The translations under genes and the position numbers were made by a program. Below, in pieces: positions 39,604-40,724 of a DNA stretch of 40,724 nucleotides. Source of the stretch: Pseudomonas migulae NBRC 103157 (GTDB lineage Bacteria; Pseudomonadota; Gammaproteobacteria; Pseudomonadales; Pseudomonadaceae); NCBI RefSeq assembly GCF_002091715.1, contig NZ_BDAG01000053.1, forward strand, positions 1 to 40,724, written 5' to 3'. Position 1 is the first letter of the stretch; every line of letters begins with the position of its first letter. The notes beneath the pieces are model-generated. The model made no database searches. It was not told the origin of the DNA and saw only the letters and a list, made by a program, of their open reading frames with translations.

Positions 39604-40724
39604 ATGCGCATCCAACTTCCCCGCCTTACCTCCTTCGGGGTCTACGTCGCCCTTTCGTGCATGTTTGCGGCTGCATGGTTCACCCATCCTGCTCCTGAGC
39701 ATTCTTCCTTTGCCCTGATGAGTCCGGTGAGGGCTGCTGCCGAGCAAGTCGCCAAACCCGTTTATACCAGTCGTTTTGCCTCTTCCGGGCTGGTGGACTT
39801 CGTGCATTCCTCGGCAGTCACCGCCTTGCCTGACGGCAGCCTGATGGCAGTCTGGTTCGCCGGCACTCGCGAAGGTGCCTCCGACGTGCAGGTGCGCTCT
39901 GCCCGCTTCGACGCGAAAACTGGCGAATGGGGTGCGGAACAGGTATTGGCGACTCGGGATTCGACCCAACAGGGCACTCGAAAATACATCCGCAAACTGG
40001 GCAACCCGGTCATTGCGCTCGCACCGGACAGCCGCCTCTGGCTCTTTTACGTTTCCGTGTCCATGGGGGGCTGGGCCGGTAGTGCGGTCAACGTGATGGT
40101 CTCTGACGACTTTGGTCGCCAGTGGTCCGAGCCACGCCAATTGATCACTTCCCCCTTTCTGAATATCAGCACCCTGGTACGTTCCGCCCCGATCTTTCAC
40201 ACTGACGGTTCCATTGGCTTACCGATCTACCACGAGTTTCTGGGCAAGTTTGCCGAATACCTGTACCTGAGTGCAGACGGTGATGTGATCGATAAATTCC
40301 GCATCAGCCGCGGCACTAACTCCTTGCAACCCACGGTCGTTCCACTGGATGGACAGCGTGGTATCGCCTTGCTGCGCTATGCCGGCAACACCCATCATCG
40401 TGTGCTGGCGACCCGCACTGAAGACGCCGGCCAGACCTGGAGCGAGCCTTATCCACTGGATCCCTCGAATCCCAATTCCTCGTTGGCGGCCGTCGCCACA
40501 CCCGAGCAAGGCTTGCTGGTGGCGCTCAATGACTTGCAGGACGGGCGCTTCAAACTGAGCCTTTATGGCACCGATGCAAAAATGGACGATTGGCGCTCGC
40601 TGCGAGACCTCGACAAATCACCTGATCCAGAGGGCGATACGTTTTCACCCGAGGCTTACAAGGAAATCATTGGCAGGGAGTTTCGCGGTTCCAGTGGCGC
40701 ACTTCGCCAACCGCTCGAGGCGCA
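39604..40724 (+). CDS. Sialidase-fold (BNR/Asp-box) exported or membrane-anchored protein, 5' part
   Basis: The frame is open from the ATG at 39604 to the window edge (373 complete codons) and a TGA stands two codons upstream, so this is the earliest start. A hydrophobic segment at residues 11-26 (FGVYVALSCMFAAAWF) is a signal or anchor. The rest is a beta-propeller of the exo-sialidase superfamily with two Asp-boxes, SDDFGRQW at 167-174 and TEDAGQTW at 272-279, and the strand pattern A-x-x-x-x-P-D-G-S-L-M-A-V-W-F-A-G-T-R-E-G-A that opens such propellers (the arginine of FAGTRE is a candidate for the arginine triad). It would act on a polysaccharide or glycan in the periplasm or outside, but true sialidase activity is not established. 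The C-terminus lies beyond the window. Confidence 0.8.
   Translation, partial: MRIQLPRLTSFGVYVALSCMFAAAWFTHPAPEHSSFALMSPVRAAAEQVAKPVYTSRFASSGLVDFVHSSAVTALPDGSLMAVWFAGTREGASDVQVRSARFDAKTGEWGAEQVLATRDSTQQGTRKYIRKLGNPVIALAPDSRLWLFYVSVSMGGWAGSAVNVMVSDDFGRQWSEPRQLITSPFLNISTLVRSAPIFHTDGSIGLPIYHEFLGKFAEYLYLSADGDVIDKFRISRGTNSLQPTVVPLDGQRGIALLRYAGNTHHRVLATRTEDAGQTWSEPYPLDPSNPNSSLAAVATPEQGLLVALNDLQDGRFKLSLYGTDAKMDDWRSLRDLDKSPDPEGDTFSPEAYKEIIGREFRGSSGALRQPLEA

Noticed and set aside
39463..40200. A 245-residue minus-strand frame opposite the sialidase-like gene
   Set aside because: The plus strand keeps an open frame with two Asp-boxes and a signal segment to the window edge, so the antisense frame is a shadow.

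Overview
The window looks like chromosome of a Pseudomonas of the fluorescens group. This is inferred from the moderately high GC, the many palindromes of the form TTGAT-N4-ATCAA (the Anr/Dnr/FNR box), a REP-like palindrome at 35748-35779, and an AlgE/PsmE-type secreted alginate epimerase. No rRNA, tRNA, CRISPR array, phage or insertion sequence was seen.

Region 1 (1-29775) is a compact block of low-oxygen and stress genes, mostly short divergent units. Seven perfect Anr boxes lie in its intergenic regions, with four more one mismatch away and two degenerate ones. From left to right it holds: the tail of an Hsp20; a nitroreductase behind a GroES-less GroEL paralogue; a zinc-ribbon BCAM0308-like protein and a small orphan; an MBL/beta-CASP nuclease; a triple-BON protein with an FtsH-like membrane protease; an orphan one-helix membrane protein; a dihaem cytochrome c lipoprotein with a P2-type cation ATPase; an operon of an AMP-forming acyl-CoA ligase, PDH-type E1alpha, E1beta, E2 and an acyl carrier protein; a HAD phosphatase fused to a HerA-like ATPase; a P1B-5 metal ATPase with a C-terminal hemerythrin domain; a second BON protein; a GNAT acetyltransferase; an erythromycin-esterase-like protein; a UspA pair protein, phosphoribosyltransferase and alpha/beta hydrolase operon; and a PyrR-like phosphoribosyltransferase followed by a PRPP synthetase-like protein.

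The gene families resemble the low-oxygen-activated (lxa) locus of Burkholderia cenocepacia and, by convergence of content, the mycobacterial DosR dormancy regulon (Hsp20, UspA, nitroreductase, CtpF-like ATPase, phosphoribosyltransferase, erythromycin esterase). I infer an Anr-controlled anoxic persistence island covering proteostasis (Hsp20, GroEL, FtsH), acetyl-CoA supply (ligase, PDH), ion and iron handling (two P-type ATPases, hemerythrin), RNA turnover (beta-CASP nuclease) and PRPP/nucleotide salvage. Two gene remnants, a Mg-ATPase tail at 3652-3912 and a possible ion-channel head at 8147-8287, suggest the block has lost members.

Region 2 (about 29776-38947) is unrelated in function. It holds a 1871-residue secreted mannuronan C5-epimerase with AlgE4-register catalytic residues, four R modules, two cadherin/Ig-like domains, an embedded SGNH esterase domain and RTX repeats. 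Convergent to it lie its probable type I exporter genes, the membrane-fusion protein and the ABC ATPase; no TolC-type outer-membrane gene is present. No Anr box was seen here.

Region 3 (38948-40724) is a 656-bp gene-free stretch followed by the first 373 codons of a membrane-anchored or exported sialidase-fold (BNR/Asp-box) protein that runs off the right edge.
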